From Rickettsiales bacterium (GTDB lineage: Bacteria; Pseudomonadota; Alphaproteobacteria; Methylaequorales; Methylaequoraceae): a DNA stretch of 5,392 nt. The stretch is taken from contig PAYV01000016.1 in NCBI GenBank assembly GCA_002715305.1, positions 1 to 5,392 on the forward strand, in the 5' to 3' direction. This document shows, in pieces, positions 1 to 5,392 of the stretch (the first letter of the stretch is position 1; the number at the start of each line of letters is the position of its first letter). The notes beneath the pieces are model-generated. The model made no database searches. It saw only the letters and a list, made by a program, of their open reading frames with translations, and was not told the origin of the DNA. The translations under genes and the position numbers were made by a program.

Positions 1-948
1 CAGCAACTGTTCTGCGAGCTTTTTCTGAATCCACTTGATGGAGTTTTAGTTTTTTCTCCTTTTTTCCCGACTTATAGTGCAAACATCAGCAGACGAGGTG
101 CACGGATCGTTACCTCGAGGTTGAGCCAGAAAAACAAATTCAGGCCATGCTTAACCGACGTTGAGCGTTTTTTAGAGACAGACAATGCGCCGAAAGCAAT
201 CTTTCTCAACAGCCCACATAACCCAACAGGTGGGGTTGCTACAGAGGCTGACGTAGTCGACCTTTGCACACTAATTCTCCAGAGAGACAACGTTTATTTG
301 TTCAGCGATGAGCCTTACGACCAAATGTCGTGGGTTGGGAAACACATGAGCCCACTCATCCAAGAAAATATGATGGAACGGTGCCTCTCGGTTTATACGA
401 TGAGCAAGTCATACAGTATGAGTGGGTGGCGAGTGGGCTTTTGCGTAAGTTCGATAGAAAATATTGATAGGCTGTCGATACTTGCAAACACGAGCTTTTC
501 TTGTGTGTCGCCATTTTCCCAAATCGCTTCAGCAACTGCTCTCAGAGAGGGCGACGTTGAGCGAGATCAGAGAATGCAAATCTTCAAGAATCGAGTAACT
601 TCTTTTGCGGAGGCCTTGCATAAAATAGTGGGCGTGGACTGTCTTATTCCAGATGGAGCCTTCTATATTTTTCCCGACGTCTCCGATATTTGCGGAAGGT
701 ACAGTATCACCTCACATGGTTTAGCGACCTATCTTTTGGAAGGTGCAGATCCGAAGGTTGGTGTGTCTTGCCTTGGCGGTGAGGCCTTTGGAGAGGATGG
801 TTATGGCTATATTCGGATGAGTTGCGCTGAATCAGAGGACAGGCTCGAAACAGCGGCGGATTTTTTAGACACGTACTTGAGTGATGGTACTCGAATAACA
901 AAGTTTCTTACTGATAATCCACAATTTCTGGCAAAAAATATTAGCTGA
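1..948 (+). CDS. Fold-type I PLP-dependent aminotransferase (aspartate aminotransferase superfamily), 5'-truncated by the window edge
   Basis: This is a cytosolic aminotransferase moving an amino group between an amino acid and a 2-oxo acid on pyridoxal phosphate. The reading frame is open from base 1, so the true start lies outside; 315 residues are visible against a usual ~390-400. Numbered from base 1, the landmarks are SPHNPTGG with cofactor-contacting Asn74, SDEPYD with Asp103 (pyridine nitrogen) and Tyr106, the Schiff-base Lys136 in MSKSYSMSGWRVG (codon 406-408) with phosphate-binding Arg144, PDGAFYIFP at 217-225, and Arg272 in GYIRMSCAES, the expected alpha-carboxylate clamp. All catalytic positions are intact, so it should be active. 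The SDEPY and SK-x3-MxGWR pattern fits the broad-specificity group I aminotransferases; the amino donor and acceptor cannot be read from sequence. It sits 14 bases before the LeuB-like gene on the same strand, so the two are probably co-transcribed. The family call is firm; the substrate is unknown. Confidence 0.93.
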   Translation, partial: QQLFCELFLNPLDGVLVFSPFFPTYSANISRRGARIVTSRLSQKNKFRPCLTDVERFLETDNAPKAIFLNSPHNPTGGVATEADVVDLCTLILQRDNVYLFSDEPYDQMSWVGKHMSPLIQENMMERCLSVYTMSKSYSMSGWRVGFCVSSIENIDRLSILANTSFSCVSPFSQIASATALREGDVERDQRMQIFKNRVTSFAEALHKIVGVDCLIPDGAFYIFPDVSDICGRYSITSHGLATYLLEGADPKVGVSCLGGEAFGEDGYGYIRMSCAESEDRLETAADFLDTYLSDGTRITKFLTDNPQFLAKNIS

Positions 949-952
949 AGGG
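948..952 (+). promoter_or_regulatory. Shine-Dalgarno site for the LeuB-like gene
   Basis: AAGGG lies ten bases before the ATG at 963 and begins on the last base of the aminotransferase stop codon. The placement fixes the start of the LeuB-like protein at the residue expected from the family (MKIAVLPGDGIGPE) and suggests that ribosomes finishing the aminotransferase can re-initiate here. Confidence 0.6.
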
Positions 953-962
953 TGCTCTGCTT

Positions 963-2051
963 ATGAAGATTGCCGTGCTCCCGGGAGATGGGATTGGGCC
1001 TGAAATTATGGCGGAAGCCTTGAGGGTGCTTGACTACTTCATCGGAGAGCAGTCTCTTGCGTTAGAGATAGAGGTGGCGTCACTGGGTGCACAAGCTTAC
1101 TTTGACCAGGGTGACCCTTTTCCCCCTCGAACTAGAGCAGTATGTGATAGTGCTGATGTGATACTTAAGGGCCCGGTTGGCTTAAATCATAACGAGACGC
1201 AGCTGATACCATTGGAGTTTCGTCCGGAGCGCGGAGCAATACTTCCTCTTCGTAAGAGATACGACACTTTCGCAAATTATCGGCCAGTACGTCTTAGCGA
1301 GGAAATGAAACAGTTTTCACCCTTGAAAAATGCGCTGCTGCGTCAGGGCGTTGATTTCGTGATTGTTCGTGAATTGGTTGGAGGTTTATATTTTGGAGAA
1401 AAATCTCAAGGCATTAATCGTGATGGCTTGAGATACGTTCGCGAAACGTTGGAGTATGACGAGGCACAAATTCGAAGAATTATTATCGCAGCATTTAAGC
1501 TCGCATCGAGCAGAAAGAGCCACTTGCATAACATACATAAAAGTAACGTGCTCCTGTCTAGTGAACTTTGGAACGATGTACTGAGTGAGGTTGAGGCGGA
1601 CTATCCGGATGTCAGGGTAACGCATTTATTAGTGGACGCCGCTGCTACTGCAATGTGCCTTGATCCCACACAATTCGATGTGATGGTGATGGAGAATATG
1701 TTTGGAGATATTCTCAGCGATCAAGCCGGAGGAATTCTGGGGTCTTTGGGGCTCATGCCATCTGCCTGTGTGGGCGAAAAGAAATCATATTTCGAGCCCT
1801 CCCATGGATCAGCACCTGACCTTCGTGGCTTAAACATAGCCAATCCTTATTCTATGATTGGCAGTGTCGCGTTAATGCTAGACATGTCGTTGGGCAGACG
1901 GGATCTTGCCGACCGGGTGTGGTCAGCGCTATTTCACGTATTAGGGAGCGGGCGCGTCACTCAAGACCTTTCCGCGCACGTGCCGGATGTGGAAGTGGTG
2001 ACGACTTCAGAGTTCGGTTCGTTAGTGTTGGATGAGCTCGGCGGAGCCTAG
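963..2051 (+). CDS. 3-isopropylmalate dehydrogenase family protein (LeuB-like, probably NAD-dependent 3-alkylmalate dehydrogenase)
   Basis: Complete protein of 362 residues, the normal LeuB length. The family catalyses metal- and NAD-dependent oxidation and decarboxylation of a 2-hydroxy-3-carboxy acid in the cytosol. Visible landmarks are N-terminal LPGDGIGPEI (6-15), the substrate arginines in LPLRK (Arg97), ANYRP (Arg107) and VREL (Arg136), catalytic Tyr143 in GGLYFG and Lys193 in IHKSNVL, metal-binding Asp225, Asp249 and Asp253 (FGDILSD), and EPSHGSAPD (278-286), whose Asp286 fits NAD rather than NADP use. The PERGAILPLRK loop resembles the hydrophobic side-chain pocket of LeuB rather than isocitrate dehydrogenase. 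VRELVGGLYFG is also LeuB-type, whereas homoisocitrate and tartrate dehydrogenases carry RENTEGLY-like text. Oddities are His192 where LeuB normally has Asp (DKxNVL), and DLRG after GSAPD where the family usually has DIAG. ATG is preceded by AAGGG. It could be true LeuB or a paralogue for another alkyl- or arylmalate; leuA, leuC and leuD are absent from the window. Confidence 0.9.
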   Translation: MKIAVLPGDGIGPEIMAEALRVLDYFIGEQSLALEIEVASLGAQAYFDQGDPFPPRTRAVCDSADVILKGPVGLNHNETQLIPLEFRPERGAILPLRKRYDTFANYRPVRLSEEMKQFSPLKNALLRQGVDFVIVRELVGGLYFGEKSQGINRDGLRYVRETLEYDEAQIRRIIIAAFKLASSRKSHLHNIHKSNVLLSSELWNDVLSEVEADYPDVRVTHLLVDAAATAMCLDPTQFDVMVMENMFGDILSDQAGGILGSLGLMPSACVGEKKSYFEPSHGSAPDLRGLNIANPYSMIGSVALMLDMSLGRRDLADRVWSALFHVLGSGRVTQDLSAHVPDVEVVTTSEFGSLVLDELGGA

Positions 2052-2070
2052 GCGTTGACAGCCGGCACGC
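2052..2070. other. 19-base gap between convergent operons
   Basis: The stop codons of the LeuB-like gene (plus) and the molybdopterin subunit gene (minus) face each other across 19 bases. The gap holds a GCGT/ACGC pair around an 11-base loop with no T-tract, too weak to call a terminator. Transcripts from both sides probably run into the opposing gene. Confidence 0.5.
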
Positions 2071-4266
2071 TCAAACGATGCTCACTCCATGCTTAGATAT
2101 CGGGAGGTCCCGCAAGTATTTTCCGCGCAACTTTGCTATGGCATTGCAAACGGCAGGAGCAACCGAAGGTACTCCGGTTTCGCCTGCTCCTGTTGGAGGC
2201 GAGTTACTGGAGACTATGTGAGTTTCGATTTCTGGGCATTGGCTAAATCGCAGGGCTCTGTAGGTATCAAAATTGGACTGTTGTGGTACACCGTTTTTAA
2301 GCTCTATCTCCCCGTAGACTGCAGAAGAGAGTGCTAGTACTGCGCCACTCTCCATCTGCGCCCTGACCGCGTCCGGATTCACAGCGGTGCCCAAATCCAC
2401 GGCGTAAACTATTTTTGATATTTTGAATTTGCTTTCAGCCACTTGGACTACTTCCGCAAGATTGGCCACGTATGTGCCATAAAACTCGTGCACAGATAGG
2501 CCTTGACCTTTTCCATCTTTGCTGATTCCGCCGCGCCAACCCCCCTTTTCGGCCACCAGCTTGAGCACATGCCGAACCCTATCCTCAGAAATATGATTGA
2601 GTCTAAAGTCAAGCTGATCAATGCCGGCTAAATCGGCAAGCTCACTCATAAAGGTCTCTACAAAAAAAACATTGTGAGAGTGTCCTACCGACCGCATCCA
2701 CTGCACGGGCACTATGTTTTCTGTATGGTGAACGTCAACGACTCTATCTTCAACGTCGTACACTAGATTACCCACGGCGTCGACTGTCGTGAGATCAATA
2801 CTCTCCGGACCAATGAAGCTTAAGGTGTCATGGTCGATGGCGGGTTGGCCAACAATTCGTTGCGCCCACGAACCTATGTGACCATCCTCTCTAAGTGCTG
2901 CAGAAATCTTTGAAAAAACCAATGGGCGGTACCACCCTCCAGTAATATCGTCCTCCCGTGACCAGACCAGTTTGATAGGGTGGGTGCTCGCAGAAGCAGA
3001 TAGTTTAAAAATTTGTGCCGCCTCGACAATCCAATCAGACTTTGGGCAAGCGCGTCGCCCAAAGCTACCTCCCATGGGAAGTGTGTGTAGTCTGACGTCA
3101 GCAGGCGTGACTCCAAGAGCCTTAACTATCGCTTCCTTGTCCGCGAACTGGTAGTGAGTGCCGGTGTGAACGTGGATAGTTCCACCTTTCTTATAAATAG
3201 TGCAATTCAGCGGCTCCATGGGGGCATGAGCAAGATATGGAGCCATGAATTCAGATTCCAAGATGACGCCGCCACTTTCGTTGACGTACTTTTCTGGACC
3301 CAGACTGGGCTTTAACTGATAGTCCATCCCCGGAATCGGATTAAAAGTGAAGGCCTGGCCGGGCTCTTTAGCAAGCGCTTTATACGTGTCTAGAATAGCC
3401 GCAGTTGATAAATCCTGCCCTGTGGATTCGTCCCAATATATCTTCAGGGCTTTTTTCCCTGAATCTGCAATCCAGTAGTTATCCCCAATCACCGCAACGC
3501 CACTTGGTATTGACAGGACTTCATGAACGCCTGAGATAGCCAGCGCCAAAGAGGCGTCAATTTCTTTTACCGTCGCGCCAAAAGACGGGGGGTGAGCCAC
3601 CACAGCGGTTAGGGCACCAGGCACCTTGGTATCCATTCCATATCCGAGTTTACCGGTAACCTTTCTTTCTACATCAATGCCTCTTTGAGGAGTTCCAATG
3701 ATTTCAAATTCGGATGGGTCTTTTAACGCCACGCTAGATGGGATTGGAGTATCTGCAAGGATCGGCAACACACTGCTAAAAGGGATGTGCTCCCGATCAT
3801 TACAAATTACCTCTCCGCTCTTTAGGGCAATTTTGTTTACGGGTTGAGCGAGGACATTACTAGCTGCGTTTCCCAGCATTTGTCGAGCTGTGGCGCCAGC
3901 AGTTCGATAAGGCAAGTAAAAAACTTTTATACTTGAACTTGCAGCGGTCATTTGTGGAGAACCTGGGAAAAAAGAGTTGCCGAAAGCAGGCGCCACTGGT
4001 GCTGCCACAACCTCTACCTGATCCAGTGGAGTGTTAAGCTCTTCGGCGATCAGCATAGCGAGTCCCGAAAAAATATCCTGCCCCATTTCCCCTTGTCCCA
4101 CGAAAACCCGCACCGCGCCGCTCGGTAATATGCTTAAATAATCGCTGGGAGAGAAGTCTGGGCTCGAATCGAAATTGGCAGCAAATGAAGTCACTGACCC
4201 TCCCGCGATACCCAAAAGAAGACCATTTTTCGCTGTCGCAAGGAACTCTCTTCTAGATTGAATCAC
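2071..4266 (-). CDS. Molybdopterin-binding subunit of a xanthine-oxidase-family hydroxylase/aldehyde oxidase (IorB-like), Tat-exported
   Basis: Large catalytic subunit, 731 residues, normal for the isoquinoline 1-oxidoreductase beta/aldehyde dehydrogenase group. These enzymes hydroxylate N-heterocycles or oxidise aldehydes using molybdenum cytosine dinucleotide. The N-terminus MIQSRREFLATA with a hydrophobic stretch to about residue 30 is a twin-arginine signal, so the enzyme should work in the periplasm. Family motifs run in order: GQGEMGQD (57-64), HAPMEP (347-352), GGSFGRR (399-405), RSVGHSHN (525-532), AVDLGTAVNP (622-631) and GAGETG (693-698), where Glu696 is the expected catalytic base. 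The domains look intact. The GTG start at 4264-4266 gives a four-residue n-region before the arginine pair, as Tat signals like, and overlaps the end of the [2Fe-2S] subunit gene by 14 bases, implying translational coupling; only a weak GGA lies upstream. The substrate cannot be inferred; quinoline-type heterocycles and aldehydes are both possible. Confidence 0.92.
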   Translation of the reverse strand: MIQSRREFLATAKNGLLLGIAGGSVTSFAANFDSSPDFSPSDYLSILPSGAVRVFVGQGEMGQDIFSGLAMLIAEELNTPLDQVEVVAAPVAPAFGNSFFPGSPQMTAASSSIKVFYLPYRTAGATARQMLGNAASNVLAQPVNKIALKSGEVICNDREHIPFSSVLPILADTPIPSSVALKDPSEFEIIGTPQRGIDVERKVTGKLGYGMDTKVPGALTAVVAHPPSFGATVKEIDASLALAISGVHEVLSIPSGVAVIGDNYWIADSGKKALKIYWDESTGQDLSTAAILDTYKALAKEPGQAFTFNPIPGMDYQLKPSLGPEKYVNESGGVILESEFMAPYLAHAPMEPLNCTIYKKGGTIHVHTGTHYQFADKEAIVKALGVTPADVRLHTLPMGGSFGRRACPKSDWIVEAAQIFKLSASASTHPIKLVWSREDDITGGWYRPLVFSKISAALREDGHIGSWAQRIVGQPAIDHDTLSFIGPESIDLTTVDAVGNLVYDVEDRVVDVHHTENIVPVQWMRSVGHSHNVFFVETFMSELADLAGIDQLDFRLNHISEDRVRHVLKLVAEKGGWRGGISKDGKGQGLSVHEFYGTYVANLAEVVQVAESKFKISKIVYAVDLGTAVNPDAVRAQMESGAVLALSSAVYGEIELKNGVPQQSNFDTYRALRFSQCPEIETHIVSSNSPPTGAGETGVPSVAPAVCNAIAKLRGKYLRDLPISKHGVSIV

Positions 4267-4732
4267 TTTTTGAGTCCGTCGCGATTGTTGAAACCGACTT
4301 GATGGCTTTTTTTATTCGGGGGTAGGTCCCGCACCGGCAGATATTGCCCGACATGCCACGATCAATTTCCGCATCTGTTGGGTTTGGGTATGTGCGCAGT
4401 AACGCCACCGCCGACATTAGCTGACCAGACTGACAATATCCGCATTGAGGAACGTTATGCTCTATCCATGCATCCTGAAGTTTCGACTCGGGCAAACAAG
4501 CCAACCCTTCGATGGTGGTAATTTCTCTATCGACACCTGCCGCTAGCGGAGTGACACACGATCTGACTGGCACTGAGTCAATGAGAACCGTACATGCGCC
4601 ACACTGTGCTTTGCCACATCCGAATTTTGTGCCGGTGAGTTCTAATACATCCCTCAGAACCCACAGTAGTGGCATTTCGTCAGGGGCATCGACCTCATGA
4701 GTAGCACCGTTAACGAGAATTCTTTTAAGCAC
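4253..4732 (-). CDS. [2Fe-2S] subunit of the xanthine-oxidase-family hydroxylase (IorA-like)
   Basis: Small electron-transfer subunit, 159 residues, the usual size for IorA/CoxS-type proteins. An N-terminal plant-ferredoxin-like domain holds Cys39, Cys44, Cys47 and Cys59 (FGCGKAQCGACTV then SC). The C-terminal helical domain holds the second cluster at Cys97, Cys100, Cys132 and Cys134 (PQCGYCQSGQ and ICRCGTY). Gln96 just before the second motif is where family members contact the molybdopterin. All eight cluster ligands are present. It passes electrons from the molybdenum site of its partner to an external acceptor. There is no signal peptide, so it probably folds with the Tat-tagged large subunit and travels with it. 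The start is GTG at 4730-4732, preceded by GGAAG at a nine-base spacing; the next residues LKRILVNG match the family N-terminus. Its 3' end overlaps the large-subunit gene by 14 bases. The TonB receptor gene lies 51 bases upstream on the same strand. Confidence 0.94.
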   Translation of the reverse strand: MLKRILVNGATHEVDAPDEMPLLWVLRDVLELTGTKFGCGKAQCGACTVLIDSVPVRSCVTPLAAGVDREITTIEGLACLPESKLQDAWIEHNVPQCGYCQSGQLMSAVALLRTYPNPTDAEIDRGMSGNICRCGTYPRIKKAIKSVSTIATDSKSDSI

Positions 4733-4739
4733 TAGTGCT
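4728..4739. repeat. Perfect 12-base palindrome over the start codon of the [2Fe-2S] subunit gene
   Basis: AGCACTAGTGCT reads identically on both strands and includes the GTG start codon (4730-4732, minus strand). A palindrome here could serve as an operator or a small hairpin limiting translation. A perfect 12-base palindrome is expected about once by chance in a window of this length, and no second copy was seen, so its function is unproven. Confidence 0.3.
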
Positions 4740-4783
4740 GGCTTCCAAGAAAATATTTGACCTAGTGTGGTTTAGAGGTTGCC
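4733..4783 (-). other. 51-base spacer between receptor and hydroxylase genes
   Basis: This short spacer contains the ribosome binding site of the [2Fe-2S] subunit and half of the 12-base palindrome. No stable hairpin followed by T residues is visible on the minus strand, so nothing seen here would separate the receptor transcript from the hydroxylase genes. No convincing promoter elements were recognised. Confidence 0.45.
4742..4746 (-). promoter_or_regulatory. Shine-Dalgarno site deciding the GTG start of the [2Fe-2S] subunit
   Basis: Read on the minus strand this is GGAAG, nine bases before the GTG at 4732-4730. There is no ATG nearby that would keep the ferredoxin domain complete, so this site supports the GTG start. 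Confidence 0.6.
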
Positions 4784-5392
4784 TCAGAACTGCCATCTAA
4801 AGGTTCCATACACTTGTCGGTCATAAGCGGGGAATACGTTCATTTGACCACCAATCAGGTTTGAATAGCCACCCAACAAATAGTCTTGGTCGGTTAAATT
4901 TTCCACGCCCAAAGTTACACCATATTTCCCATCTGAACTGTTCCAAGCCACCATCGCGTTCACAAGGGAGAAGCTTGGCTGCATGAGGTCAACCGTGTTG
5001 GTAGCGTCATTGTATCTGTCGTCAGTGTAATGCCACTCGATGCGAGGGATGATCTCCGAGCCGCCGCTGAGGCCAAAAACTTTACTGATGCTCAGTGATG
5101 CTTGAGTTTCCGGCGTCATGGCAAATTCAGAATTTAAGTTTATCTCCGTCGCACCCGGATCAATTTTGGTGTACTTAGCATCAAGGTAGCTGAAGGACGC
5201 TTCCACGAAGAGGCTGTCAGGTAGCGGCAAAAAGGCCTCAAGTTCGAAGCCGTTCACTTCTCCCTCTCCGCCATTTTTGATCACAGGCGCCACGTTCGTA
5301 AAAATAGACACTTGTATGTTGTCGTAGTCCATAGCGAAAGCAGCCATATTTAGCCGGTAGCCATTTTTTTCGTACTTAACTCCCACCTCGAA
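4784..5392 (-). CDS. TonB-dependent outer-membrane receptor, C-terminal barrel part, truncated by the window edge
   Basis: The frame is open to the right edge of the window, so the gene starts outside; 202 residues are visible, roughly the last quarter to third of a typical 700-900-residue receptor. The family forms a 22-strand outer-membrane barrel that takes up large or scarce compounds using TonB energy. The visible part shows alternating hydrophobic barrel strands and the typical late-barrel text: FEVGVKYE followed by YRLNMAAFAMDYDNIQV, then GGEGEVNGFELEAFLPLP, GVENLTDQDYL, and a final strand VYGTFRWQF ending in Phe, the outer-membrane assembly signal. The plug domain and TonB box are not in view, so the ligand cannot be guessed. 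A run of seven A (complement of 5364-5370) lies in the coding strand without breaking the frame. The gene is followed after 51 bases by the [2Fe-2S] and molybdopterin subunit genes on the same strand, suggesting joint expression and that the imported compound may be their substrate. Confidence 0.93.
   Translation of the reverse strand, partial: FEVGVKYEKNGYRLNMAAFAMDYDNIQVSIFTNVAPVIKNGGEGEVNGFELEAFLPLPDSLFVEASFSYLDAKYTKIDPGATEINLNSEFAMTPETQASLSISKVFGLSGGSEIIPRIEWHYTDDRYNDATNTVDLMQPSFSLVNAMVAWNSSDGKYGVTLGVENLTDQDYLLGGYSNLIGGQMNVFPAYDRQVYGTFRWQF

Noticed and set aside
72..290. Minus-strand open frame opposite the aminotransferase
   Set aside because: It overlaps strongly conserved aminotransferase motifs and has no recognisable domain or ribosome binding site; a shadow frame.
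121..948. TTG at 121 as the aminotransferase start
   Set aside because: The frame is open to base 1 and the 40 codons before TTG encode typical family text (for example GVLVFSPFFPTY), so the gene simply continues beyond the window.
2101..2112. CGGGAGGTCCCG followed by TTTT as a terminator for the LeuB-like transcript
   Set aside because: The stem is only 4-5 bases with a 2-4-base loop, and the T-run begins six bases after it; it is also coding sequence of the opposing gene.
2089..2337. Plus-strand open frame of 82 codons
   Set aside because: It lies wholly over the conserved C-terminus of the molybdopterin subunit on the other strand, and its protein text resembles no family I know.
3450..3456. 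A6-G run on the minus strand as a programmed frameshift site
   Set aside because: It is read as GGG AAA AAA GCC, which is not the phase needed for A AAA AAG slippage, and the zero frame encodes the full-length protein.
3443..3463. TTCAGGG/CCCTGAA hairpin with six T in the loop
   Set aside because: The T-run is in the loop rather than after the stem, and the stretch lies inside the molybdopterin subunit gene encoding SGKKALK; not a terminator.
5364..5370. A7 tract in the TonB receptor as a phase-variation switch
   Set aside because: The frame is intact and seven bases is short for slippage control; such runs are common by chance.
5384..5386. GTG as the start of a small 200-residue outer-membrane protein
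   Set aside because: The frame continues to the window edge and the visible text is the late barrel of a large TonB receptor, so this is an internal Val codon.

Overview
The window looks like chromosomal DNA from a Gram-negative, probably marine or soil-type proteobacterium. The evidence is a TonB-dependent outer-membrane receptor with a terminal aromatic residue, a Tat-exported molybdenum hydroxylase, near-balanced base composition (judged by eye), GTG starts and tight gene packing. No more precise taxon can be supported from the sequence alone. There are no RNA genes, insertion sequences, CRISPR arrays or phage genes that I can see.

Positions 1-2051, plus strand: a two-gene operon. The first gene is a fold-type I PLP aminotransferase whose first ~75-85 residues lie left of the window. 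Fourteen bases later comes a complete but divergent member of the 3-isopropylmalate dehydrogenase (LeuB) family. LeuA, LeuC and LeuD do not accompany it here. An oxidative decarboxylase of 3-alkylmalates followed by an aminotransferase is the logic of 2-oxoacid chain extension ending in an amino acid, so a specialised role is possible alongside ordinary leucine or aspartate-family metabolism.

Positions 2071-5392, minus strand, read right to left: the C-terminal part of a TonB-dependent receptor, then a small [2Fe-2S] subunit (IorA type), then a large molybdopterin-binding subunit (IorB type) with a Tat signal peptide. The 51-base and minus 14-base junctions suggest one operon. The simplest reading is that the receptor brings a compound across the outer membrane and the two-subunit hydroxylase/aldehyde oxidase acts on it in the periplasm. 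The substrate is unknown, and no cytochrome c acceptor or XdhC-type maturation gene lies in the window.

The two operons converge with only 19 bases between their stop codons and no convincing terminator. Coding density is almost complete and no non-coding stretch exceeds 51 bases. I find no clear sign of a wholly new system. The points most worth following are the aminotransferase/LeuB-like pair and the receptor/hydroxylase operon.
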